Assembly: GCA_028280565.1 (NCBI GenBank)
Contig: JANQLQ010000119.1
Span: 1 to 42,294 of the forward strand
DNA from: Fulvivirga sp.
GTDB lineage: Bacteria; Bacteroidota; Bacteroidia; Cytophagales; Cyclobacteriaceae
Length of the DNA stretch: 42,294 nucleotides
Direction: 5' to 3'
Below the pieces are notes generated by a model, which saw only the letters and a program-made list of their open reading frames with translations, was not told the DNA's origin and did no database searches. Positions 32,619 to 40,577 of the stretch are shown in pieces. Numbering within the stretch: the first letter of the stretch is position 1; every line of letters starts with the position of its first letter. The position numbers and the translations under genes were made by a program.

Positions 32619-33833
32619 ATGGAAACTCTTTCTCTGCAAAACAAGTACCACCTAAAAGAACTCGAGTTAAATGCCCTGCTTGAAATTACCCAGGCGATCA
32701 ATAATAATATGCCTGAGAAGTCCCTGTATAAGATCTATGATTTTACCTTGCGGGCTAACCTGAACATAAAAAAGCTGGCGTTGTATGTTTATGATGAGCA
32801 GTGGGCATGCAAAGTCAATTATGGAACGGTGATGAGCTGTTTCGAAACCCCGCTGGACGCGGACTTTACCCAGTTGAGAAAGGTAACTCCAATAGAATGT
32901 CGCACGGATGTGTTCGGGGAGTTTGATTACGTCATCCCGGTTTCGCATAAGACTACCATCCTGGCCTTGGTATTTGTAGGGGATATCGAGATGGAAAGCG
33001 AAGAGATGCAAAACAGTTCTACACGATTTATCCAGGCGCTCAGTAACATTATCGTGGTGGCCATTGAGAATAAGAAGCTGGCGAGGCAGCAGCTGGAACA
33101 AGAGGCTTTGAGGAAAGAGCTGGAGATCGCTAGTGATGTACAGCAATTTCTTTTTCCCGAAGACCTTCCTTATGGGATGCACCTAAAGGTAGAAGCCAGC
33201 TACCTGCCCCATGATAGGGTAGGAGGAGATTATTATGACTATATCCCGATCAATAAGAACCAGTTCCTGATCTGTGTAGCGGATGTTTCCGGCAAGGGCA
33301 TCCCGGCTGCGCTTATGATGTCTAACTTCCAGGCCTCGTTACGCACCTTGATCCGGCAGACCCCTAATCTTAAAGACATCATAGAGGAGCTGAACTACCA
33401 AGTACTGGAAAATGCAAAAGGAGAAAAGTTCATCACCTTTTTCGCTGCCATCTATGACCATAAGCTAAAAACCTTGGTGTATGTGAACTCAGGGCATAAT
33501 CCGCCGGTTTTGATCACGAATGAGAAAGTCACCCTGTTAGAAGAAGGATCTACCGTGCTGGGGGCAATGAATCCCCTGCCGTTCATCAATGAGGGCTTCA
33601 TCACGGACCTGGACGAATTCCTCCTGTTTGGCTACACCGATGGGGTGACCGAGACAGAAAATGAAGAAGGAGAGGAATTTGGCTTAGAACGTCTCACAGA
33701 TTATTTCCAGGAAAATGGCCACCAGGACCTACGGAAGATCCACCAAGACATTATTATAGAACTTGATAATTTTAAAGGAAAGAAAGGATATAGAGATGAT
33801 ATCACGATGTTATCTTGTAAAGTGGAGCTGTAA
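32619..33833 (+). CDS. SpoIIE/RsbU-type PP2C serine/threonine phosphatase
   Basis: The N-terminal GAF-like sensory region (about residues 15-150) is joined by a helical linker (IENKKLARQQLEQEALRKEL) to a PP2C/SpoIIE domain (about 170-404). Metal-binding motifs are visible in VGGDYYDYI (201-209), VADVSGKGIPAAL (220-232), NSGHNPP, FGYTDGVTE and the final GYRDDITML. Members dephosphorylate anti-sigma-factor antagonists in partner-switching stress control. No anti-sigma factor or STAS-domain gene lies beside it, so its target is unknown. The gap to the preceding gene is 58 bp, so co-transcription is possible. Confidence 0.88.
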   Translation: METLSLQNKYHLKELELNALLEITQAINNNMPEKSLYKIYDFTLRANLNIKKLALYVYDEQWACKVNYGTVMSCFETPLDADFTQLRKVTPIECRTDVFGEFDYVIPVSHKTTILALVFVGDIEMESEEMQNSSTRFIQALSNIIVVAIENKKLARQQLEQEALRKELEIASDVQQFLFPEDLPYGMHLKVEASYLPHDRVGGDYYDYIPINKNQFLICVADVSGKGIPAALMMSNFQASLRTLIRQTPNLKDIIEELNYQVLENAKGEKFITFFAAIYDHKLKTLVYVNSGHNPPVLITNEKVTLLEEGSTVLGAMNPLPFINEGFITDLDEFLLFGYTDGVTETENEEGEEFGLERLTDYFQENGHQDLRKIHQDIIIELDNFKGKKGYRDDITMLSCKVEL

Positions 33834-33995
33834 AGCAACAGGCCGGAAACCCGGGCAGCTCTTTTATATAAAATGACGAGTTGAAAAACATGGCATCAAG
33901 AACTTTAAGCACATTCCACAATCTTAAGATCACAAATCCCCGCTTATGTAATCTTTCAAATGCATAGCGGGTGACATTTCTTTCTTGTAATACTC

Positions 33996-34619
33996 ATGTT
34001 TTTTCATAAAACTCCGACCATCCTTCAGCGGTTATACCCCGGGTTAGTATGGCACAAGAGATCCCAACATAAGGAGATCTTTTTAACCTTTGACGATGGC
34101 CCCATCCCGGGTCTTACCCCCTTTGTATTGGCCACGTTAGCAGAATTCAATGTCAAGGCTACCTTCTTCTGTGTCGGGGATAATCTTAGGAAACATAGCG
34201 AGATAGCGAAAGAAGCGGTATCACAAGGTCACCGGCTCGGCAATCACACGTTCAATCACCTGGACGGCTGGAAAACCCAAAATAACGTATATGTTGAAAA
34301 TATTGAAAAATGTGATCAGTACCTGCCCGAAGTTGGAACCGCCCGCCCGCTTTTCCGTCCTCCTTACGGGAAAATAAACAGGAGCCAAATAAAAATAGTA
34401 CGCCAGGCGTATGATATCATCATGTGGGATGTGCTCTCCTGGGATTTCAGCCGGAAAATATCCCCCGAAAGCTGCCTTAAAAACTCGATAAAGGCAACAG
34501 CTAAAGGCTCGATCGTGTTGTTCCATGACAATTGGAAAGCGGAAAAAAACTTGGAATATGCCTTGCCGCGGTACATCGAGCACTTCGTTTCCAAGGGTTT
34601 TGTTTTTAAGACTTTATGA
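33996..34619 (+). CDS. Polysaccharide deacetylase (NodB/CE4) family protein
   Basis: A compact 207-residue CE4 deacetylase. The first motif LTFDDGP contains the catalytic and metal-binding Asp33/Asp34. The second, GNHTFNHL, contains the metal ligands His84 and His88. The third is FRPPYGK at about 120-126. IMWDVLSWDF and IVLFHDN complete the set, so the active site looks intact. There is no signal peptide, although the N-terminus is hydrophobic. It overlaps the next GT2 gene by 4 bp (ATGA), suggesting the pair makes and de-N-acetylates a surface polymer or glycolipid. Confidence 0.88.
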   Translation: MFFHKTPTILQRLYPGLVWHKRSQHKEIFLTFDDGPIPGLTPFVLATLAEFNVKATFFCVGDNLRKHSEIAKEAVSQGHRLGNHTFNHLDGWKTQNNVYVENIEKCDQYLPEVGTARPLFRPPYGKINRSQIKIVRQAYDIIMWDVLSWDFSRKISPESCLKNSIKATAKGSIVLFHDNWKAEKNLEYALPRYIEHFVSKGFVFKTL

Positions 34620-35701
34620 GTATCGTATTCATCTTGTCCCTAGGAGTAGTTACCGCGGTGCTGGGCGCAGGGCTCACATTGGTTTTCCTGTGGATCACCC
34701 GGTTAAAAAAGTACGGCCAGCCGGTAGGGAACTTACCCAAAGTATCTATTTTGGTAGCCGCGCGAAATGAAGAAAAGAATATAAGGGAATGTTTGAAGTC
34801 ACTCGCTACTCTTCATTATCCCCAAGACAAGTACGAGGTACTTGTAGGAGACGATCATTCGACGGACAGGACCTTTGAAATTGCCAGTGCCTTGTGCGAA
34901 GATCATCCCCAAATAAAAGTAGTTAAGATCGGTGAAAATTTAGGGCACGCTCGGGGAAAGGCCAATGCACTTGCCCACCTAGCACGAGAAGCTACCGGTG
35001 AATTTTACTTTATCACCGACGCAGACTGCCGGGTCCGCCGGGATTGGATCCAATCGTTGCTGTCGGCGCAGGATATCCCCGTAGGTATCGTGATCGGTAC
35101 CACGGCAGTCGACTCCCCGTGGCAAAATATGGAATGGTTATTGGCGCTGGGCATGATAAAAGTATTCAGTGACCTGGGCCGGCCTGTCACGGCTATGGGC
35201 AATAATATGTACATCACCAAAGAGGCCTATGACTCTGTCGGGGGATATGAGGCCGTTCCTTTTTCGGTTACGGAAGACTATGAGCTGTACAAGCAGGTGA
35301 AAAAAAAAGGGTATCTCACCCGGCAAGTGGTCAACGAGGGGAGCCTGGCCATTACAAAACCTGCCCCTACGTTGGCAAAGCTTATGCAACAAAGGAGGCG
35401 GTGGATGCAGGGGGGCGTACAATTGCCGCCGCTTACCCTATTATTTTTGCTGCTACAGGTTTTATATTATCCAGCACTCATTTTTATAGGGATTCATTCA
35501 TGGCCGTTAGGGTTGAGTATATTTCTTCTAAAATCTTCGGCACAGGCCCTGCTCATTGGGTTAGTGGCCTACCAGGTAAAAAGGCCGGTGTCCTGGGTGC
35601 AGCTCGTATTTTTTGAATTCTACTCCGCAGCCATCGCTTGGCTCACTTCTCTTTATTACATTCTGCCCTTTAAGGTCGAATGGAAAGGAAGGAAATATTA
35701 A
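34616..35701 (+). CDS. Membrane-anchored family 2 glycosyltransferase
   Basis: The N-terminal helix (about 5-27) is followed by a GT-A domain with ILVAARNEEKNIRECL, GDDHSTDRT at about 78-86, ITDADCRVRRDW and TEDYELYKQVKKKG, then QQRRRWMQGG and two or three C-terminal helices. The architecture matches the 31460 gene, so the two are probably paralogues with related roles. Coupling to the NodB deacetylase recalls PgaC-PgaB-type polymer synthesis and modification, though the components here are not clear orthologues. Product unknown. Confidence 0.87.
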   Translation: MSIVFILSLGVVTAVLGAGLTLVFLWITRLKKYGQPVGNLPKVSILVAARNEEKNIRECLKSLATLHYPQDKYEVLVGDDHSTDRTFEIASALCEDHPQIKVVKIGENLGHARGKANALAHLAREATGEFYFITDADCRVRRDWIQSLLSAQDIPVGIVIGTTAVDSPWQNMEWLLALGMIKVFSDLGRPVTAMGNNMYITKEAYDSVGGYEAVPFSVTEDYELYKQVKKKGYLTRQVVNEGSLAITKPAPTLAKLMQQRRRWMQGGVQLPPLTLLFLLLQVLYYPALIFIGIHSWPLGLSIFLLKSSAQALLIGLVAYQVKRPVSWVQLVFFEFYSAAIAWLTSLYYILPFKVEWKGRKY

Positions 35702-35740
35702 TTTTGCCGCCCGGGTGTGACTTTCTGAACAGATGTAATT

Positions 35741-36532
35741 ATGAAACCAATGGATACCTTGATCGACACGCATGCACATATCTACTTGGAAGATTTCCAA
35801 AAGGACATTGAGCAGGTATTGGACCGCGCCGCGGAGCAAGGTGTATATAAAATATACATGCCAAACATCGATCATACCTCCATAGACAATATGATGGAGC
35901 TGGAGGCCCGGTATGGATCGTGTATAGCCATGATGGGGCTGCATCCATGCTCCGTGAAGAAAGACTTTGAAAAAGAGCTGTACCAGGTAGAAGAATGGCT
36001 CTCCAAACGAAATTTTGCCGCAGTAGGGGAAATAGGCACCGACCTGTATTGGGACCGATCCTTTTGGCCCCAGCAACAGGAAGCTTTTCGTATCCAACTG
36101 CAATGGGCAAAAGAATACAAGATCCCTGCCGTGATCCATTGCCGTGAGTCCATCGACGAAACTATTGACCTGGTCGCTGAAAAGAAAGATGAAAGCTTAG
36201 GAGGGGTGTTTCATTGTTTTACTGGCAATGAAGACCAAGCAAAACGTATCACCGACCTGGGGTTTTACCTGGGGATCGGGGGCGTGAGTACCTTCAAAAA
36301 TGGGGGACTAGATAAGGTTTTACCGGCGATTGATCTTAACCATATCGTGTTGGAAACGGATAGCCCCTACCTAGCGCCGGTGCCGTACCGGGGGAAAAGA
36401 AATGAGCCGGCACACCTTAAATTGATCACACAGAGGGTTGCGGACCTAAAAAAATGTACAATCGAAGAGGTGCAGGAAGTGACCACTAAAAATGCCCTTA
36501 CGCTCTTTAACCAGCCGGTGAATGCACTATAA
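35741..36532 (+). CDS. TatD family metal-dependent hydrolase
   Basis: TatD-type TIM-barrel nuclease/hydrolase, 263 residues. Metal-binding signatures are present: DTHAHIY (His11, His13), the AVGEIGTDLYWD glutamate, VIHCRES, GVFHCFTG, and LETDSPYLAPVPYRGKRNEP near the C-terminus. E. coli TatD is a 3'-5' DNA exonuclease; the substrate of this copy is not shown by sequence. An alternative ATG lies three codons downstream. It overlaps the asparaginase gene by 11 bp, a common neighbour arrangement in this phylum. Confidence 0.92.
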   Translation: MKPMDTLIDTHAHIYLEDFQKDIEQVLDRAAEQGVYKIYMPNIDHTSIDNMMELEARYGSCIAMMGLHPCSVKKDFEKELYQVEEWLSKRNFAAVGEIGTDLYWDRSFWPQQQEAFRIQLQWAKEYKIPAVIHCRESIDETIDLVAEKKDESLGGVFHCFTGNEDQAKRITDLGFYLGIGGVSTFKNGGLDKVLPAIDLNHIVLETDSPYLAPVPYRGKRNEPAHLKLITQRVADLKKCTIEEVQEVTTKNALTLFNQPVNAL

Positions 36533-37592
36533 AAGGACCAATATCATTACTTCCGCTCCCAAGGCCCCGGAAGCTTCGGTGCTGATCATCTACACCGGGG
36601 GTACCTTAGGCATGATCCACGACAAGGACGGGACCCTTCAACCCTTTGATTTTGCCTCGATCCTCGATCATGTTCCTTCCCTGAGGCAATTGGAGTTAAA
36701 TCTTACGGTCATCGCGTTCACCCGGCCTGTGGATTCTACTAACATTACCCCTACCGAATGGCAGGAAATTGGGAGTTTGATCTATGAAGCTTACAATGAT
36801 TTCGATGGGTTTGTCGTGCTTCATGGCACCGATACGATGGCGTATTCGGCTTCGGCCTTGAGTTTTATGATAGAAAACCTTTCGAAACCTATTATTTTCA
36901 CCGGGGCGCAATTGCCGATCTCGTCATTGAGGTCAGATGCTCGTGAAAACCTGGTCACGGCGCTGGAAATAGCTGCAGCTAAGCGCAATGGTAAAGCGCT
37001 GGTGCCCGAGGTATGTATTTATTTTGACTACAAACTCTTCCGGGGGAATCGATCCAAAAAAGTGGAAAGTCTTTATTTTGACGCCTTTGAATCGGAAAAC
37101 TACCCTGCGTTGGCAGAATCCGGGGTGATCATTAATTATAACCATCCGGCCATATTGAAAAGCGAGATCGCAGGTGATGTATTGCTTCACCGGGAGCTGG
37201 ATGAGAACGTAGCGATCTTAAAACTGTACCCGGGAATGACAAAAGCCTATGCTGCGTCGGTGATCCATACCCCCGGGTTAAAGGGCTTGGTGGTCGAGAC
37301 CTTTGGTGCGGGGAACGCTCCTACCGCCGATTGGTTCACCACATTGCTGGCATCTGCGATCAAAAAGGGGGTGATCGTAGTCAATGTATCACAGTGTCCC
37401 GGGGGACGGGTGATGCAGGGCAGGTATAAAACCAGCAAACAGTTAAAAGAAATCGGGGTGGTAAGTGGCATGGACCTGACGCTGGAAGCAGCCATTACCA
37501 AGCTTATGATCCTATTGGGTGAGGAGGGGGATCAACAAAAAATCGGGACCCTAATGCAAACCCCAAAATGTGGGGAATTAAGCCTAGATTAG
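36522..37592 (+). CDS. Type I (cytoplasmic) L-asparaginase
   Basis: Hydrolyses L-asparagine to aspartate and ammonia. The two threonine active-site motifs are intact: IIYTGGTLGMI with Thr25, and VVLHGTDTMAYSASAL with Thr103-Asp104. IIFTGAQLPISSLRSDAREN and the C-terminal VSQCPGGRV are also typical. There is no signal peptide, which with the sequence features indicates the cytoplasmic AnsA-like type I form. At 356 residues it is slightly longer than E. coli AnsA (about 338), with the extra at the N-terminus. It is coupled to tatD by an 11-bp overlap. Confidence 0.92.
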   Translation: MHYKRTNIITSAPKAPEASVLIIYTGGTLGMIHDKDGTLQPFDFASILDHVPSLRQLELNLTVIAFTRPVDSTNITPTEWQEIGSLIYEAYNDFDGFVVLHGTDTMAYSASALSFMIENLSKPIIFTGAQLPISSLRSDARENLVTALEIAAAKRNGKALVPEVCIYFDYKLFRGNRSKKVESLYFDAFESENYPALAESGVIINYNHPAILKSEIAGDVLLHRELDENVAILKLYPGMTKAYAASVIHTPGLKGLVVETFGAGNAPTADWFTTLLASAIKKGVIVVNVSQCPGGRVMQGRYKTSKQLKEIGVVSGMDLTLEAAITKLMILLGEEGDQQKIGTLMQTPKCGELSLD

Positions 37593-37675
37593 GGCCATTT
37601 AAATTTGTTTTATGCTTGCATAAAGTGTTTTTTATTAATTTATTTGTGCTTCTTGTGAGCATAAGGCTTGCATCC

Positions 37676-37763
37676 GGAGAGGTGACCGAGTGGTCGAAGG
37701 TGCTCGCCTGGAAAGTGAGTGTGCCCCAAAAGGGTACCGGGGGTTCGAATCCCTTCCTCTCCG
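37676..37763 (+). tRNA. tRNA-Ser (anticodon GGA)
   Basis: An 88-nt cloverleaf with acceptor stem GGAGAGG/CCTCTCC, D-arm beginning TGACCGAGTGG, anticodon stem-loop CTCGCCTGGAAAGTGAG with anticodon GGA, a long class II variable arm (TGTGCCCCAAAAGGGTACC) and a T-arm with GGTTCGAATCC. It reads UCC and UCU serine codons. The discriminator is G and the 3' CCA is not encoded. The 84 bp before it and the 258 bp after it contain no credible gene. Confidence 0.96.
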
Positions 37764-38021
37764 CAACCTTAACAAAATGAAATGAATATCCCCGACCAGG
37801 TATTGGAGGAAGATAAGGTGCAGGGCGATACCACCCCGCACAACGCCGCGAGAGTTAACCTGGCGAAAAGCCGGGCAGTGAGGACCCTCCTGAAAATATT
37901 TAATCTTTTTGTTTTGCAATGTACGGCGTATGTGAGTTGTAACTTTTATATTAACTTTAACTATAATTACTAATCGTTTAACAACCGTCTCTTTTACAGA
38001 GAAATACTTAAAACTTGAATT

Positions 38022-38849
38022 ATGAAAAAACTATTTGCATTATTGGCGCTGGCGGGGTTTTTAACCCTAGGTTATCAGTCTCAGGCTCAAGATGAGTCGG
38101 TAGATACGACCACTACTGAAGTTGATACTGCAGCGGCAGAGACTACTATGCAGCCGGTTGAAGAGGAAGCACCGGCCGAGGAGGCACCAATAGTAGAAGA
38201 GGAAGCAGCTCCAGAGTCTTTTCACCAAATTATTAAAGATAAATTTATTGAAGGGGATTGGCAGTTTATGACCCCGGTATTGATCTGTCTTATCATTGGA
38301 TTAGCTATTTCCATTGAAAGGATCATTACACTGAATCTTGCCACCACAAATACTGATAAACTCCTGGCTACCGTAGAAGACGCACTAGCGAACGGTGGTG
38401 TAGAAGCAGCAAAAGAAGTAACACGTGGCACTCGAGGGCCTGTAGCTTCTATTTTCACCCAAGGCTTAATGAGGATGTCAGAAGGGATCGAAATGGTAGA
38501 AAAATCAATCATTGCCTACGGTTCCGTAGAAATGGGCAGGTTGGAACGCGGCCTGGTTTGGGTATCACTTTTCATCGCCTTAGCCCCGATGCTTGGTTTC
38601 ATGGGTACGGTTATTGGTATGATCGGCGCCTTCGATGCGATCGAGGCAGCAGGTGATATTTCTCCTCAAATTGTGGCAAATGGTATTAAGATCGCCCTAT
38701 TGACAACAGTGGCTGGTCTGATTGTAGGTATCATTCTTCAAGTATTTTACAATTACTTAGTATCCAAAATTGACTCCTTGGTAAACCAAATGGAAGATGC
38801 CTCTATCACTTTGGTAGACCTTTTGGTAAAGCACAAGCTATCTAAGTAA
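38022..38849 (+). CDS. exbB: MotA/TolQ/ExbB proton channel family protein (ExbB)
   Basis: Inner-membrane proton-channel subunit that, with ExbD, energises TonB-type outer-membrane transport. It has a cleavable-looking signal peptide (residues 1 to about 22, ending YQSQAQ), then an unusually acidic and Thr/Ala-rich periplasmic segment (about 23-65, EEEAPAEEAPIVEEE). Three membrane helices follow at about 75-97, 175-200 and 220-245. The core family segment LAPMLGFMGTVIGMIGAFDA at 190-209 carries the conserved pore-lining residues. Extended N-termini like this occur in Bacteroidota ExbB proteins. It is the first gene of a four-gene operon. Confidence 0.92.
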   Translation: MKKLFALLALAGFLTLGYQSQAQDESVDTTTTEVDTAAAETTMQPVEEEAPAEEAPIVEEEAAPESFHQIIKDKFIEGDWQFMTPVLICLIIGLAISIERIITLNLATTNTDKLLATVEDALANGGVEAAKEVTRGTRGPVASIFTQGLMRMSEGIEMVEKSIIAYGSVEMGRLERGLVWVSLFIALAPMLGFMGTVIGMIGAFDAIEAAGDISPQIVANGIKIALLTTVAGLIVGIILQVFYNYLVSKIDSLVNQMEDASITLVDLLVKHKLSK

Positions 38850-38868
38850 TCACTATAAACCCGGAAAA

Positions 38869-39195
38869 ATGGAAAATTTTGTAGATATCGGATTATGGGT
38901 TGCTTATATATTGATCCTGGTAGCCATTGTATCTGCCGTGGTTTTACCCATTATCAACTCATTGGGCGATCCAAAATCATTGGTTAAGCCACTCATTGCC
39001 ATCGCAGTGATCGGGGTTCTTTACTTGGTGTCTTGGGCACTTGCCGGGGACGCGCTGAACGCCAAGGCTGTGGCACTGGGCGTGTCCACAGGTGTGAGTA
39101 AAGCTGTGGGAGGAGCATTGATCACTATGTATATATTATTCATAGTGGCCATTGTTGGAATCGTATTCAGTGAGATCAACAAAGCGCTAAAGTAA
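38869..39195 (+). CDS. Small three-helix membrane protein of the ExbBD operon
   Basis: A 108-residue, strongly hydrophobic protein with segments at about 6-29, 42-60 and 80-103 and short polar loops (NSLGDPKSLVKP, LNAKAVALGVSTGVSKAVGG). No named domain is recognised. It lies 19 bp after exbB and its stop overlaps the exbD start (TAATG), so it is surely co-translated with the ExbBD system. It may be an accessory subunit of the proton channel; that is inference from the operon. Confidence 0.8.
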   Translation: MENFVDIGLWVAYILILVAIVSAVVLPIINSLGDPKSLVKPLIAIAVIGVLYLVSWALAGDALNAKAVALGVSTGVSKAVGGALITMYILFIVAIVGIVFSEINKALK

Positions 39196-39782
39196 TGGCA
39201 CGAAACAAAGGAAGGTCGAACCCGGAGATAAATTCAAGCTCGATGGCAGACATCGCCTTCTTGCTTTTGATTTTCTTCTTGGTAACGACTACGATCGCAA
39301 ATGACCGGGGGTTGAGCTTGCAGCTGCCTCCTAACCCGGAGGATATCGAGAATATCGATATCAAGATCCCGGAGCGGAATCTTTTTAAGATACAGATCAA
39401 CTCGGCGGATAAGTTGTTGGTAGAGGGAGACCCCCTCGAAGACGTGAACGAGATCCGGGGGATGATCAAAGAATTTGTGTTGAACAATGGCCGAGACCCG
39501 GAATCTTCGGATACCCCGAAAGATGCTATCGTTTCGTTGAAAACGGACCGTGGTACAACACAAGAAAAGTTCATCGAGGTATTGGACCAGATCCAAGGCG
39601 CTTACTACGATATGTATGGCGATAGGATCGGGGTGAGCAATAAACGATGGAGGGAGATCGCTTCTGACTTGACAGATCCTGAAAACAAAAGGCTGTACGA
39701 TGAAGGAAGGGGTCTGAAAGACGGGAAATTGGAATTCCCCATGAACCTTTCCATTGCAGAACCTACTAAAATCGGAGGTTAA
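39195..39782 (+). CDS. exbD: ExbD/TolR family biopolymer transport protein, first copy
   Basis: The short cytoplasmic N-terminus is followed by one helix (about 17-37) that opens with SSMADIAFLLLIFFLVTTT; Asp19 corresponds to the essential membrane aspartate of ExbD. The periplasmic domain of about 155 residues is longer than in E. coli ExbD (141 residues in total). It contains a QINSADKLLVEGDPL strand and the late SLKTDRGTTQEKFIEVLDQI, corresponding to the family's conserved domain. It starts on the last base of the preceding stop codon and is followed 2 bp later by a second exbD. Confidence 0.92.
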   Translation: MARNKGRSNPEINSSSMADIAFLLLIFFLVTTTIANDRGLSLQLPPNPEDIENIDIKIPERNLFKIQINSADKLLVEGDPLEDVNEIRGMIKEFVLNNGRDPESSDTPKDAIVSLKTDRGTTQEKFIEVLDQIQGAYYDMYGDRIGVSNKRWREIASDLTDPENKRLYDEGRGLKDGKLEFPMNLSIAEPTKIGG

Positions 39783-39784
39783 TT

Positions 39785-40246
39785 ATGTCTAAGTTCAAGA
39801 AAAAGGCAAATACAAAACAGGATATCCCAACGTCGGCATTGCCTGATATCATTTTCATGCTGTTATTTTTCTTCATGGTGACCACCGTGCTTAGGGAAGT
39901 AACGATCAATGTGAAGCAAAGGATACCTGATGCTACCCAGTTGCGTAAGCTCCAAAGAAAATCCTTAGTGAGCTACCTTTACATTGGTGAGCCTAAAAAA
40001 ACTGACCAATGGGGTAGTGAACCACGTATACAAGCGAATGACGTGTTCATTGAGCCTAAAGACGTGATCCTCTGGGTAACCTCTGAAAAGGATAAGCTGA
40101 ACGAGGTAGAAAGAGACCAGATCACGATAGCGATGAAAGTGGATAAAGATGCTAAGCGAGGGCTGATTGCAGATGTGGAATTAGAGCTACGAAAGGCTAA
40201 TGCCCGTAAGCTGCTCTATACTACACTTCAAGAAATGAACGAATAA
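39785..40246 (+). CDS. exbD: ExbD/TolR family biopolymer transport protein, second copy
   Basis: A second ExbD with the helix opening TSALPDIIFMLLFFFMVTTV; Asp21 is in the position of the functional aspartate. The periplasmic domain (about 45-153) includes YLYIGEPKK, VTSEKDKLNEVERDQITIAM and a helical end. It is shorter than the first copy and diverged in sequence, so the two probably form heteromers rather than being a recent duplication. Paired exbD genes downstream of exbB are common in Bacteroidota. The operon ends at the terminator 30 bp downstream. Confidence 0.92.
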   Translation: MSKFKKKANTKQDIPTSALPDIIFMLLFFFMVTTVLREVTINVKQRIPDATQLRKLQRKSLVSYLYIGEPKKTDQWGSEPRIQANDVFIEPKDVILWVTSEKDKLNEVERDQITIAMKVDKDAKRGLIADVELELRKANARKLLYTTLQEMNE

Positions 40247-40273
40247 GCAATCTTAAATTCCAATAATGTAAAT

Positions 40274-40310
40274 AAAAAAAGGGAACCTGCAAGGCGGGTC
40301 CCTTTTTTTA
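40274..40310 (+). terminator. Intrinsic terminator of the exbB-exbD-exbD operon
   Basis: An A-run, then GGGAACC, an 8-nt loop region (TGCAAGGC) and GGGTCCC, then TTTTTTT. The stem has one internal mismatch. The flanking A- and T-runs extend the helix and make it potentially bidirectional. Confidence 0.85.
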
Positions 40311-40577
40311 TGCCTAGACCTTACTACCAGTTTTGGAGAATATTATAATGTCATCTCACCTTTTACCCAAAGTTTACCAGGCTCCTGTCTGCGGCATACT
40401 TTTATAATATCTTGGAAATCAAAAACCTGCAATTTATCGACCCTAGTGTTACTCACCGAGCGATAGCAAGTTGCCTTAATGCGAAAAAGATATTAGCCTA
40501 CGAATTCCTTCTATCCATCTATTTTGAAAAATACCAGGCTAGTTATGAAACCATCACCGGTAATGATCAAGACCTAA
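40311..40577. other. Intergenic region before the MFS transporter
   Basis: No confident gene. A plus-strand frame is open from about 40345 to a TAA at 40586-40588 but lacks an ATG; with a TTG at 40412 it would give 58 residues (containing ASCLNAKKILAYEFLLSIYF) and overlap the MFS start by 11 bp. The residue mix is protein-like, so it may be a remnant or a very small gene. Confidence 0.3.

Noticed and set aside
37568-37919. Open frames over the tRNA (37568-37780 plus, 37635-37919 minus)
   Set aside because: They read through tRNA-Ser(GGA) and have no protein-like features outside it.
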